Assembly: GCF_001426665.1 (NCBI RefSeq)
Contig: NZ_LMEY01000029.1
Span: 384,654 to 448,653 of the forward strand
Reading direction: 5' to 3'
DNA length: 64,000 bases
DNA from: Rhizobium sp. Root1334
Lineage (GTDB): Bacteria > Pseudomonadota > Alphaproteobacteria > Rhizobiales > Rhizobiaceae
A program made the translations under genes and the position numbers. The notes under the pieces were generated by a model, which worked only from the letters and a program-made list of their open reading frames with translations, had not been told where the DNA came from and did no database searches. Position 1 is the stretch's first letter. Each line of letters opens with the position of its first letter. Positions 16,682 through 23,711 of this stretch are shown here, in pieces.

Positions 16682-17143
16682 CTATACCGAAGCATATTCA
16701 GCATTGCGCAACCGCAGGAGGCTGACAAAACCGGTTTCCGGATCGGTCCACGACCCGAACTCAAGCACGCCGCGCGCTTCGATCGTCTGCGAAGGCTGCA
16801 CGAATGTCTGTTTCTCACCGAGATAGACAACGACGATATTGTCCGGCCAGTCCGAATCGGTCGAGCAGAATGGGCAGATCGACATCGGAATTTCGGTCAG
16901 CACGAAGAAGGCAGCCTCGGCCTTCAGCGGCGGCGCCATGAAACCCTTGATGGTGATCTCCTGACCGGCGAGCGACTTTACCTTTTCGGAGAACTCCAGC
17001 CCGAGAACGCCGAACTTGCTGTAGAGTTCATCGAAGGCAAGAGAGGGAGCGGCGGCGGCCGGGCGCGTAGCCGTCAGCAAAGGCAGACCCGCGAGCAGCG
17101 TCATCAGGGTACGCCGGGTCACTTGGGGATCAGGATGGGTCAT
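16682..17143 (-). CDS. Exported DUF3299-like protein with CPFC motif
   Basis: 153-aa protein with an N-terminal twin-arginine-like signal (TRRTLMTLLAGLPLL, Ala-rich cleavage region near residue 32) and a beta-rich mature domain with C90 and C93 in MSICPFCSTDSDW. The fold and the Cys pair resemble DUF3299-type proteins found with MacB-like ABC transporters in zinc-responsive operons; binding of a metal is inferred. A GAGGAG site lies 8 bp before the ATG. It is first of the three-gene set and follows the alkaline phosphatase gene by 98 bp, separated by a hairpin without T-run. Confidence 0.72.
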   Translation of the reverse strand: MTHPDPQVTRRTLMTLLAGLPLLTATRPAAAAPSLAFDELYSKFGVLGLEFSEKVKSLAGQEITIKGFMAPPLKAEAAFFVLTEIPMSICPFCSTDSDWPDNIVVVYLGEKQTFVQPSQTIEARGVLEFGSWTDPETGFVSLLRLRNAEYASV

Positions 17144-17204
17144 GGGACGATCTCCTCGCGGAGCGGCTGGGGCTCAAGCGCAGCCTGAACCGGAAACGGA
17201 ATTC

Positions 17205-17226
17205 GGCGGGCTGCAGGCAGCCCGCC
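17205..17226 (-). other. Hairpin between phosphatase and ABC operon
   Basis: GGCGGGCTG (17205-17213), CAGG, CAGCCCGCC (17218-17226). Perfect 9-bp GC stem without a T-run on either strand. It may attenuate read-through from the phosphatase gene into the downstream ABC genes, or stabilise the mRNA 3' end. Confidence 0.55.
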
Positions 17227-17241
17227 GGACGCGATCATGGA

Positions 17242-18999
17242 TCAGTTGGTCTGTTTGACGCCGAGAGCGAACGCATCGGCGAGGACGCGATACACGTCGC
17301 TCTGCTCCATATAGCCCTTGAAGCCTTCCGAACCGGGGCCGACAGCCTGCAGCACGACGTCGTCGACGGCGTGAACGCCTGAATCGCCTTCCTTCGGAAT
17401 GTTGCCGGGCACGAAGACTGCGCCGGGCACATCCTTGTAGGCCTCGTTGGCTACATATTCCTTCTTTTCGTTCTGAATTGCCGGAACGAACGGACCATCC
17501 AGCTTCGGACGGAAGGTTTCATAGTGGTCCGGGCCGTTGTTGGCATTGAGGAACAGACGGCGGGTCACATCGACCTTATCCGGATAACCATCATTGTTTT
17601 CATCGGTATAGTTCGGGAAGCCGGCGCTTGCATACGTGCCGACTTTTTCGCGCATTTCGGTGCCCGGCTTTTCGTCATCGACGGTGCCGATGATCGAAAC
17701 GCCGTGTGTGTGGTCACCAGTGACGATGATCAGCGTGTCGGGGTTCTTGGCGGCGAATTCGCGGGCAACGCCGATTGCCTTGTCGAATTCAATCGTATCG
17801 ACGACGGCACGATCCCAATCGAGCGGGTGGGACATCTTGTCGACATTGGCAGCTTCGACCATCAGGAAGAAGCCTTCCGGGTTCTTCGACAGGTTGTCGA
17901 GGGCGACCTTGGTCATCTCGACGAGGCCAGGTTGGTTTGGAAACTTCTCGACTGTGCCCTTCTTGAGGAATTCGCGGTCGAGCGTGGTGTCCATGTTGCC
18001 GGTGTGGAAGATGCCGAGGATTTTTCCGGTGTTGGTCCCGGCCGCAGCTGCCAGTTCGGTCTTGTCGGTTGCAAGCGTATAGCCGGCGTCCTGGAACAAC
18101 TTGACATAGTCCTTGTCGTCCTTGCGCTTCGAGCCAGGCGTGGCCTGCGGCAGGAAGTAAGCCGAGCCACCACCCAGGATAACGTCCGGCTTCACGTCGA
18201 ACAGCATACCGTTGATCTCGGCCTTGTCGCCGCGCTTGCGGGTATGGGCGACAACGGCTGCCGGTGTCGCATCCTGCAGTTCGGCGGTCGAAATAATGCC
18301 GATCGACTTCTTGGTCTGGCGGCGGATGGCTTCGGCAATATTCTCAACCTTCGGGTCATCGAACGAATCCGGGGTGCGGTCGGCATAGACGCCGATGGCA
18401 TTCACGGCCGTCTTGTGACCGGTCATGTAGGCGGACATGGTGTTGGCCGAATCCGTGGCGACCGCATCGGTTGCCGAGGTGCCGATGAAGGCGGCCGGCG
18501 GGATGTCGTCAAGGTTCAGACGGCCATTTGCCTTGCCCTCGGCCATGCCCTTGGACATGATGCGGGCAGCGGTGCGATGGGCAACCGAGAAGCCGTCTGC
18601 GATCAGGAAAATGACGTTCTTGGCCTTGGCGGTTTCGCCGGTGTTGTAGACGTCCCAGGTGACAGACTTCGATTCCGAGCCGGCGGTCACTTCGATCGTG
18701 TAGGTGCCTTCGGTCGGCAGGACGAGATCACGGGCGATCAATGCCGAGCCCAGCACCTTGTCTTCCTTGCCCTTTTCCTCGGCGACGAATTCGGCTTCCT
18801 TGCCGAGCACCGCCTTGTAATCCTGGCCGTTGACGGTGATCTTGACGTCTTCCGGCTTGACGACGGACTTGAACTCGACCTTGAAATCGAATGGGGAGCC
18901 GGCGAGGATCGTTGCACGATCCAGCGGATAAACGGTGGCGGCCTGTGCCGCCCCAGCGAGGATTGTCGTGGCGACAAGCGCCGACAGAAGCATACGCAT
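17242..18999 (-). CDS. Alkaline phosphatase, PhoA-like secreted metalloenzyme
   Basis: 585-aa exported phosphomonoesterase. Signal peptide at residues 1-20 (MRMLLSALVATTILAGAAQA). An N-terminal beta-rich domain of about 100 residues, not found in E. coli PhoA, precedes the alkaline phosphatase core. Metal ligands and nucleophile are visible: IFLIADGFS (first Asp), TDAVATDSANTMSA with the phosphorylated Ser, EAANVDKMSH, TGDHTHG and a C-terminal GVHAVDDV. Binding of two Zn and one Mg is expected for the family. A PHO box lies 56 bp upstream of the ATG, so PhoB control under phosphate limitation is likely. The downstream metal-type ABC operon is in the same orientation. Confidence 0.9.
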   Translation of the reverse strand: MRMLLSALVATTILAGAAQAATVYPLDRATILAGSPFDFKVEFKSVVKPEDVKITVNGQDYKAVLGKEAEFVAEEKGKEDKVLGSALIARDLVLPTEGTYTIEVTAGSESKSVTWDVYNTGETAKAKNVIFLIADGFSVAHRTAARIMSKGMAEGKANGRLNLDDIPPAAFIGTSATDAVATDSANTMSAYMTGHKTAVNAIGVYADRTPDSFDDPKVENIAEAIRRQTKKSIGIISTAELQDATPAAVVAHTRKRGDKAEINGMLFDVKPDVILGGGSAYFLPQATPGSKRKDDKDYVKLFQDAGYTLATDKTELAAAAGTNTGKILGIFHTGNMDTTLDREFLKKGTVEKFPNQPGLVEMTKVALDNLSKNPEGFFLMVEAANVDKMSHPLDWDRAVVDTIEFDKAIGVAREFAAKNPDTLIIVTGDHTHGVSIIGTVDDEKPGTEMREKVGTYASAGFPNYTDENNDGYPDKVDVTRRLFLNANNGPDHYETFRPKLDGPFVPAIQNEKKEYVANEAYKDVPGAVFVPGNIPKEGDSGVHAVDDVVLQAVGPGSEGFKGYMEQSDVYRVLADAFALGVKQTN

Positions 19000-19054
19000 G
19001 GAAAACCCCTTTTTGGTTTCGTCCGGTAATGACGGCCCGCAATAGTCACCCAGG

Positions 19055-19072
19055 ATGACAGCGGCATGACAC
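19055..19072 (-). promoter_or_regulatory. PHO box (PhoB site) upstream of alkaline phosphatase
   Basis: On the minus strand GTGTCAT, four bases, CTGTCAT: two TGTCAT half-sites 11 bases apart, matching the PhoB direct-repeat consensus (CTGTCAT-N4-CTGTCAT). It lies 56-73 bp upstream of the phosphatase ATG. Confidence 0.82.
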
Positions 19073-19186
19073 TTGCGTAACGTTTTGACAGCAGGCTGGC
19101 AGGCCTGTCTTCCTGACGCGTATTCTCAGCTTTCTGTTGACTCTGCGCCAAAACCGCGTAAGAGCAGCAGCGGAAAAGGACCCACC

Positions 19187-19306
19187 ATGCACCGTTTTGG
19201 TTACGCCATCGCTGCGCTGATCGCCCCGGCATTCGCTGCCGGGCGGGTTCGTTCTTTCTCGATATCTTCCAAAACAACGGCCAAAACGACGACGAAAACC
19301 GTCTGA
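19187..19306 (+). CDS. Putative Thr/Lys-rich leader peptide of asd
   Basis: 39-codon ORF with a strong AAAGGA site 6 bp before its ATG. It ends in a run of eleven codons (19271-19303) of which six are Thr and three Lys (KTTAKTTTKTV), then TGA. Thr and Lys are end products of the pathway that begins with aspartate semialdehyde, the product of the downstream asd gene (112 bp away). The arrangement recalls thrL-type leader peptides. The segment after the stop folds into hairpins and can pair with the asd ribosome-binding site. Coding status is inferred from sequence alone. Confidence 0.5.
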   Translation: MHRFGYAIAALIAPAFAAGRVRSFSISSKTTAKTTTKTV

Positions 19307-19320
19307 CGTCTCTGGCCACC

Positions 19321-19410
19321 GCTCTCTCCCCGGCACGGCCGGGGACCTGAAACCCGCGCCTTTGGCCGGCGGGTTTCCCCCAAAGCCCCGCGGAGAGACA
19401 GAAAGAGAGC
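19321..19410 (+). promoter_or_regulatory. Candidate attenuator / SD-sequestering leader RNA of asd
   Basis: Hairpin A is 19327-19345 (TCCCCGGC, ACG, GCCGGGGA). Hairpin B is 19349-19377 (GAAACCCGC with GCGGGTTTC, 9 bp plus an inner GCC/GGC). GCTCTCT at 19321-19327, 15 bp after the leader stop, is exactly complementary to AGAGAGC at 19404-19410, which contains the asd Shine-Dalgarno (ATG at 19418). Hairpin B is followed by C residues rather than U, so translational control is more likely than Rho-independent termination. Confidence 0.4.
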
Positions 19411-19417
19411 AAAGACA

Positions 19418-20452
19418 ATGGGTTTCAAGATTGCTATTGCCGGCGCGACCGGAAATGTCGGCCGCGAAATGCTGAACATCCTCGAAGAACGCGGCTTTCC
19501 GGCTGATGAAGTCGTGGCTTTGGCCTCGGCCCGCAGCCAGGGCACCGAAGTTTCCTTCGGCGACAAGACGCTGAAGGTCAAGAACCTCGAAAATTACGAT
19601 TTTTCCGACACCGATATCTGCCTGATGTCGGCCGGCGGCGCCGTGTCGCTGAAGTGGTCGCCGAAGATCGGCGCACAGGGCTGCGTCGTCATCGATAACT
19701 CGTCGGCCTGGCGCTACGACCAGGACGTGCCGTTGATCGTGCCGGAAGTAAATCCGGACGCCATCACCCAGTTCACCAAGCGCAACATCATTGCCAACCC
19801 GAATTGCTCGACAGCCCAGCTCGTCGTGGCGCTGAAGCCGCTGCATGACTTTGCCAAGATCAAGCGCGTTGTCGTCTCGACCTATCAGTCGGTGTCCGGC
19901 GCCGGCAAGGAAGGCATGGACGAACTGTTCAACCAGACCCGCGCCGTCTTCGTCGCCGATCCGGTCGAATCGAAGAAGTTCACCAAGCGCATCGCCTTCA
20001 ACGTCATCCCGCATATCGATAGCTTCATGGAAGACGGCTACACGAAGGAAGAATGGAAGGTCCTGGCCGAAACCAAGAAGATGCTCGACCCGAAGATCAA
20101 GGTGACCTGCACCGCCGTGCGCGTTCCCGTCTTCATCGGCCATTCGGAATCGGTCAACATCGAATTCGAAAACGAGATCAGCGCCGATCAGGCCCGCGAT
20201 ATCCTGCGCGAGGCGCCGGGCTGCATCGTCATCGACAAGCACGAGAACGGCGGCTACATCACGCCTTATGAATCGGCCGGCGAAGACGCCACCTATATTT
20301 CGCGTATCCGCGAAGACGCGACAGTAGAGAACGGCCTGAACATGTGGGTTGTTTCCGACAACCTGCGCAAGGGCGCCGCCTTGAACGCCATCCAGATTGC
20401 CGAGCTTCTCGTCAATCGCGGCCTGATCAAGGCGAAGAAACAGGCTGCCTGA
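19418..20452 (+). CDS. asd: Aspartate-semialdehyde dehydrogenase
   Basis: 344-aa NADPH enzyme converting aspartyl phosphate to aspartate semialdehyde, the branch precursor for Lys/diaminopimelate, Thr, Met and Ile. It has the nucleotide-binding GATGNVGREML at residues 10-20, the catalytic Cys130 in NPNCSTAQ, and a substrate-binding segment with His near HSESVNIEFE. Length is as expected. It is preceded by a Thr/Lys-rich leader ORF and structured RNA, and followed by two hairpins, so it appears to be a single-gene transcript. Confidence 0.97.
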   Translation: MGFKIAIAGATGNVGREMLNILEERGFPADEVVALASARSQGTEVSFGDKTLKVKNLENYDFSDTDICLMSAGGAVSLKWSPKIGAQGCVVIDNSSAWRYDQDVPLIVPEVNPDAITQFTKRNIIANPNCSTAQLVVALKPLHDFAKIKRVVVSTYQSVSGAGKEGMDELFNQTRAVFVADPVESKKFTKRIAFNVIPHIDSFMEDGYTKEEWKVLAETKKMLDPKIKVTCTAVRVPVFIGHSESVNIEFENEISADQARDILREAPGCIVIDKHENGGYITPYESAGEDATYISRIREDATVENGLNMWVVSDNLRKGAALNAIQIAELLVNRGLIKAKKQAA

Positions 20453-20481
20453 TCAGAAATTATAAAGTTTTAACCAATTAT

Positions 20482-20530
20482 ACCCATTCGTGATGATACC
20501 AACCTTTCGGTTTTATCATCACGAATGGGT
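20482..20530. repeat. 17-bp perfect inverted repeat after asd
   Basis: ACCCATTCGTGATGATA (20482-20498), a 15-bp loop that itself holds AACC-TTTC-GGTT, and TATCATCACGAATGGGT (20514-20530). With the inner stem this is an almost continuous hairpin of more than 20 bp. It starts 30 bp after the asd stop and has no T-run. Confidence 0.9.
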
Positions 20531-20532
20531 GA

Positions 20533-20574
20533 AAGCCTCGCATGATCCGTTAAACGGGATGCGGGGCTTCTTTG
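20533..20574 (+). terminator. Probable asd terminator
   Basis: AAGCCTCGCAT (20533-20543) pairs with ATGCGGGGCTT (20559-20569) with one G-T pair; inner CCGTT/AACGG extends it. CTTTGT follows. T-run is weak but the stem is strong. Confidence 0.6.
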
Positions 20575-20723
20575 TAAAAAGGCAACTGCGACGTTTTTTC
20601 ATAGTCAAAAGGAGGATTCACGTGAAACACGCCCTCCCGATACTGTACCAACGTCGTGACAGAAACCGCAAAGACTGGCATTTTGCGGACACAAATTTGG
20701 ATTCAGGCAATACGGGGTATTTC

Positions 20724-21545
20724 ATGCGCAAGGCAAAGTGCGTACTGGCAGGTTTCACGGCGATGGTCGCGGCGGCAATTCTGCCGTCGATGGCATCGGC
20801 TGCGCAATGCAGCAACACATCGGCAGGCTTTGATGCCTGGGTCGAGAACTTCAAGGGCGAAGCCGCAGGACGTGGCATCAGCCCGGCGGTGCTGAACAAG
20901 GCCTTTGCCAACGTCACCTACAACAAGGCGACGATCCGCGCCGACCGCGGCCAGAAGAGCTTCAAGTTGTCGCTCGACCAGTTCATGCAGAAGCGTGGCG
21001 GCCAGACGATCATCTCGCGCGGCAAGAAGATGAAGGCGCAGAACGCCGCCCTCTTCAACTCCATCGAAAACCGCTACGGTGTACCAGCCGGCCCGATCAT
21101 CGCGATCTGGGGCATGGAAACCGGTTTCGGCGGCTTCCTGGGCAAGGAACACACGCTCTCGGCCGTCGCGACACTGTCGTTTGACTGCCGCCGTTCCGAC
21201 TTTTTCACCAACCAACTCTATGCGGCGCTAACCCTCGTGCAGCGCGGCGACCTCAGCCCCGACGCCCGCGGTGCAGCGCATGGCGAAATTGGCCAGACGC
21301 AGTTCCTGCCGGCCAATGTGCTGAAATACGGCGTCGATGGTGACGGCAACGGCCATATCGACATGGTCCGCTCCAAGGCGGACGCACTTGCCTCGACCGC
21401 CAACTTCCTGCGCGGCCACGGCTGGAGCGCCGGCGCCGGCTATCAGCCCGGCCAGCCCAATTTCGGTGCGATCCAGGGCTGGAACGCCGCCAGTGTCTAT
21501 CAGCAGGCAATCGCCATCATCGGCGCCGAAATCGACGGCCGCTGA
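20724..21545 (+). CDS. Lytic murein transglycosylase, MltB type
   Basis: Periplasmic enzyme that cleaves the glycan strand of peptidoglycan. 273 aa from the ATG at 20724, with a signal peptide (MRKAKCVLAGFTAMVAAAIL, cleavage near SMASA-AQ). The MltB/SLT-fold landmarks are IIAIWGMETGFGGFLG, carrying the catalytic Glu (about residue 133), GEIGQTQFLPANVLKYGVDGDGNG and a C-terminal helix. No lipobox Cys at the expected place, so it is probably soluble periplasmic. The start is uncertain: an in-frame GTG at 20622 has a much better AAAAGGAGG site 6 bp upstream and would add 34 residues before the signal sequence. A terminator follows at 21571. Confidence 0.88.
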   Translation: MRKAKCVLAGFTAMVAAAILPSMASAAQCSNTSAGFDAWVENFKGEAAGRGISPAVLNKAFANVTYNKATIRADRGQKSFKLSLDQFMQKRGGQTIISRGKKMKAQNAALFNSIENRYGVPAGPIIAIWGMETGFGGFLGKEHTLSAVATLSFDCRRSDFFTNQLYAALTLVQRGDLSPDARGAAHGEIGQTQFLPANVLKYGVDGDGNGHIDMVRSKADALASTANFLRGHGWSAGAGYQPGQPNFGAIQGWNAASVYQQAIAIIGAEIDGR

Positions 21546-21570
21546 TCCGCAACGCAGTTTTAGGAATAAA

Positions 21571-21609
21571 AAAATCCGCAGCCCGGGAAACCAGGCTGCG
21601 GATTTTTAT
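21571..21609 (+). terminator. Rho-independent terminator of the MltB-type gene
   Basis: AAAATCCGCAGCC (21571-21583), ten bases, GGCTGCGGATTTT (21594-21606) followed by TATTT. The A/T flanks let it also serve the opposite strand, where the carbonic anhydrase gene ends at 21696. Confidence 0.9.
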
Positions 21610-21695
21610 TTGACGTCGAGCGGCAACGCGGGATCAGGCGCAGATTGCCGGCATCGCAGATGTCTGACGGCCATGTGTGCCCGCCGCGCGGAGGT

Positions 21696-22337
21696 TCACA
21701 TTCCCGGCCGGCCGAAATCACCGCTCTTGGCGTCCATAACCCAAAGCTCACCGGTCGAAATATCGAACCAGGCACCGTGAAGCTGCAGTTTGCCGCGCTG
21801 TTCGAGGATTTGAACGCACGGGAAAGTCCGCAGATTGGCAATGGAGTTGCGGATGGACACGCGTTCCAGCGCCCTCTGGCGCTCACCGGCGGTCATCACC
21901 TCGTTGCTCTGGATCTGTTCCGCAGCCGGCTTCAGAAGGTGCATCCAGCGGCCGATGAAATCCCCCGGCGAGAGCGGCTCGGCATTGACATCGAGCGCAG
22001 CCTTGATGCCACCGCAACGGCCATGGCCCATCACGACGATATCGCTGACCTTCAGAACCTGTACCGCAAATTCCAGCGCCGCCGATGTCGAGTGATAGTG
22101 ACCATCCGGCTCATAGGGCGGCATCAGATTGGCGACGTTTCGAACGACGAACAGTTCACCCGGGCCACTATCGAAAATGGTTTCCGGCGCCGCACGGCTG
22201 TCACAACAGGCAATGACAAGCGTTTTCGGTTGCTGACCAGTTTCCGCCAGGGCCTTGTATCTCTGTTGCTGCTCGCTGAAGCGGCCGCTCATGAAGTTGT
22301 TATAGCCCTTCAGCAACTGGCTCGGGAAACGCTGCAT
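21696..22337 (-). CDS. Beta-class carbonic anhydrase
   Basis: 213-aa zinc enzyme interconverting CO2 and bicarbonate, supplying bicarbonate for carboxylases. Zinc ligands are visible: Cys45 with the catalytic dyad residues in CCDSRAAP (Asp46, Arg48), and His105 and Cys108 in GHGRCGG. Length and the N-terminal MQRFPSQLLKGYNNF fit the rhizobial cytosolic form. It is read away from the MltB gene and is transcribed alone. Expression signals were not identified. Confidence 0.94.
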   Translation of the reverse strand: MQRFPSQLLKGYNNFMSGRFSEQQQRYKALAETGQQPKTLVIACCDSRAAPETIFDSGPGELFVVRNVANLMPPYEPDGHYHSTSAALEFAVQVLKVSDIVVMGHGRCGGIKAALDVNAEPLSPGDFIGRWMHLLKPAAEQIQSNEVMTAGERQRALERVSIRNSIANLRTFPCVQILEQRGKLQLHGAWFDISTGELWVMDAKSGDFGRPGM

Positions 22338-22551
22338 GTTCGATCACTCCGCTCTTTGAGTTAGTGGACATTTACAAATGCTCATGCCGACAGCCCGCGA
22401 CATATCATCTTTGTGCGCCGCACACAGGCAAATTTACGGCAGCCCACGCCGCCGGTGATATCCGTGAAACTCTCCGTATCGTTTGCTTTGGGTGGAAACG
22501 GTTTATTCGCTCAAGGCATGTGCTGGCAAGAGGTAGATCGGCCGAACGATA

Positions 22552-23427
22552 TCAAGAGCGCCGTTTCTGCCCGGGATGCAGCAATCGCCGCATCTGAACC
22601 ATGGCCATCGGCGTCGCCAGACTGGCGGCATCCCGCTCCAGCGTTAGTTCATCGGCACCGCGCTTGCCAGTGCGGGCAATGATCTCGAAAACGCTCGCGG
22701 TCGCCAATTGCAGCGCCCGCTCCTCGTTCAACCCTTCCAGAAGCCGGGCAACAAACAAAGCCGCCAGGAGGTCGCCGGTCCCGTTCGGCGGATTGTCGAT
22801 CAGCCGGTGTTCGGCCAGCAGCGCATGATTGCCGGACAGGTAGAGATTGCCGGTGCCCCCCTGCATCATCGGGATGGCCGAGGTGACGAGCATGCGCGAC
22901 GGCCCGAGCGAAAGGGCCGCCTCGAGAATTGCAGCATTTGTTTCAAGTTCCACGCCACAAAGCCAGGAAAGCTCGAACCGGTTCGGCGTGGCAAGCGAGG
23001 CAAGCGGCAGCAAACGGTCGCGCATCGCAATGGCCGTCGCCTCCGGGACATAAAGCCCGCCCGCATCGCCCATCACCGGATCGCAGGCATAGAACAAATC
23101 AGGGTTCTTCACGCGCAAGGCTTCAACGAGGCGGGCAACGCCCTCTGCCTGGTGGGCTCCAGCGAGATAGCCGGACAGGACCGCGCGGACTTCGCCCGTC
23201 CACGGCGCGCGGATCAGATCGTCGATCAACCGGTCGAAATCCTCGGCACCCACCGTCACCCGCGTCGACGGACCATGGCCGGGATGCCAGGGCAGGATAA
23301 CCGTCGGCACAGCCCAGACCGGATAGCCCAGCGTCTCAAGCGCAAAGACGGCTGCGCGATTGCCAACGGATCCGCGAATCACATGGCTGGAAATGACGAT
23401 GACGGCGCCGGGGGCAGGCTCGGACAT
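22552..23427 (-). CDS. pdxY: Pyridoxal kinase PdxY-like
   Basis: 291-aa ribokinase-fold kinase phosphorylating pyridoxal in the vitamin B6 salvage pathway. Family landmarks are VIVISSHVIRGSVGNRAA at the N-terminus (pyridoxal binding), YACDPVMGDAGGLYVPE, TPNRFELSWLCG, and the catalytic NPPNGTGDLLAALFVA, where the catalytic Asp is in GTGD. Usual length. The 284-bp gap to the divergent glutamate dehydrogenase gene must hold both promoters. Confidence 0.9.
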   Translation of the reverse strand: MSEPAPGAVIVISSHVIRGSVGNRAAVFALETLGYPVWAVPTVILPWHPGHGPSTRVTVGAEDFDRLIDDLIRAPWTGEVRAVLSGYLAGAHQAEGVARLVEALRVKNPDLFYACDPVMGDAGGLYVPEATAIAMRDRLLPLASLATPNRFELSWLCGVELETNAAILEAALSLGPSRMLVTSAIPMMQGGTGNLYLSGNHALLAEHRLIDNPPNGTGDLLAALFVARLLEGLNEERALQLATASVFEIIARTGKRGADELTLERDAASLATPMAMVQMRRLLHPGQKRRS

Positions 23428-23711
23428 TTCTGATTTTCCGCTGTTTCGACCTGTCCAGATCGCCCGACAGTCATGCCGCTGTCAACTGCGGCTGCCAAAA
23501 GATCGGAAGGCTCATTTCGGCCTCGTCCATGAGGACAATGAAATATGCGAATACAACCGATTGAATTCGAAAATCGGCGAGAACTTGCCGAAAATTTCAT
23601 AAAGCCATTCCGATTTGGATCAATCTGACCGAAAAATGGCCACAAAAACAATCGCTATGGGCAATTCTTCTGGTAGGTTCGGCCAAAATGGTGATTGCGG
23701 GGAGTTACGTC

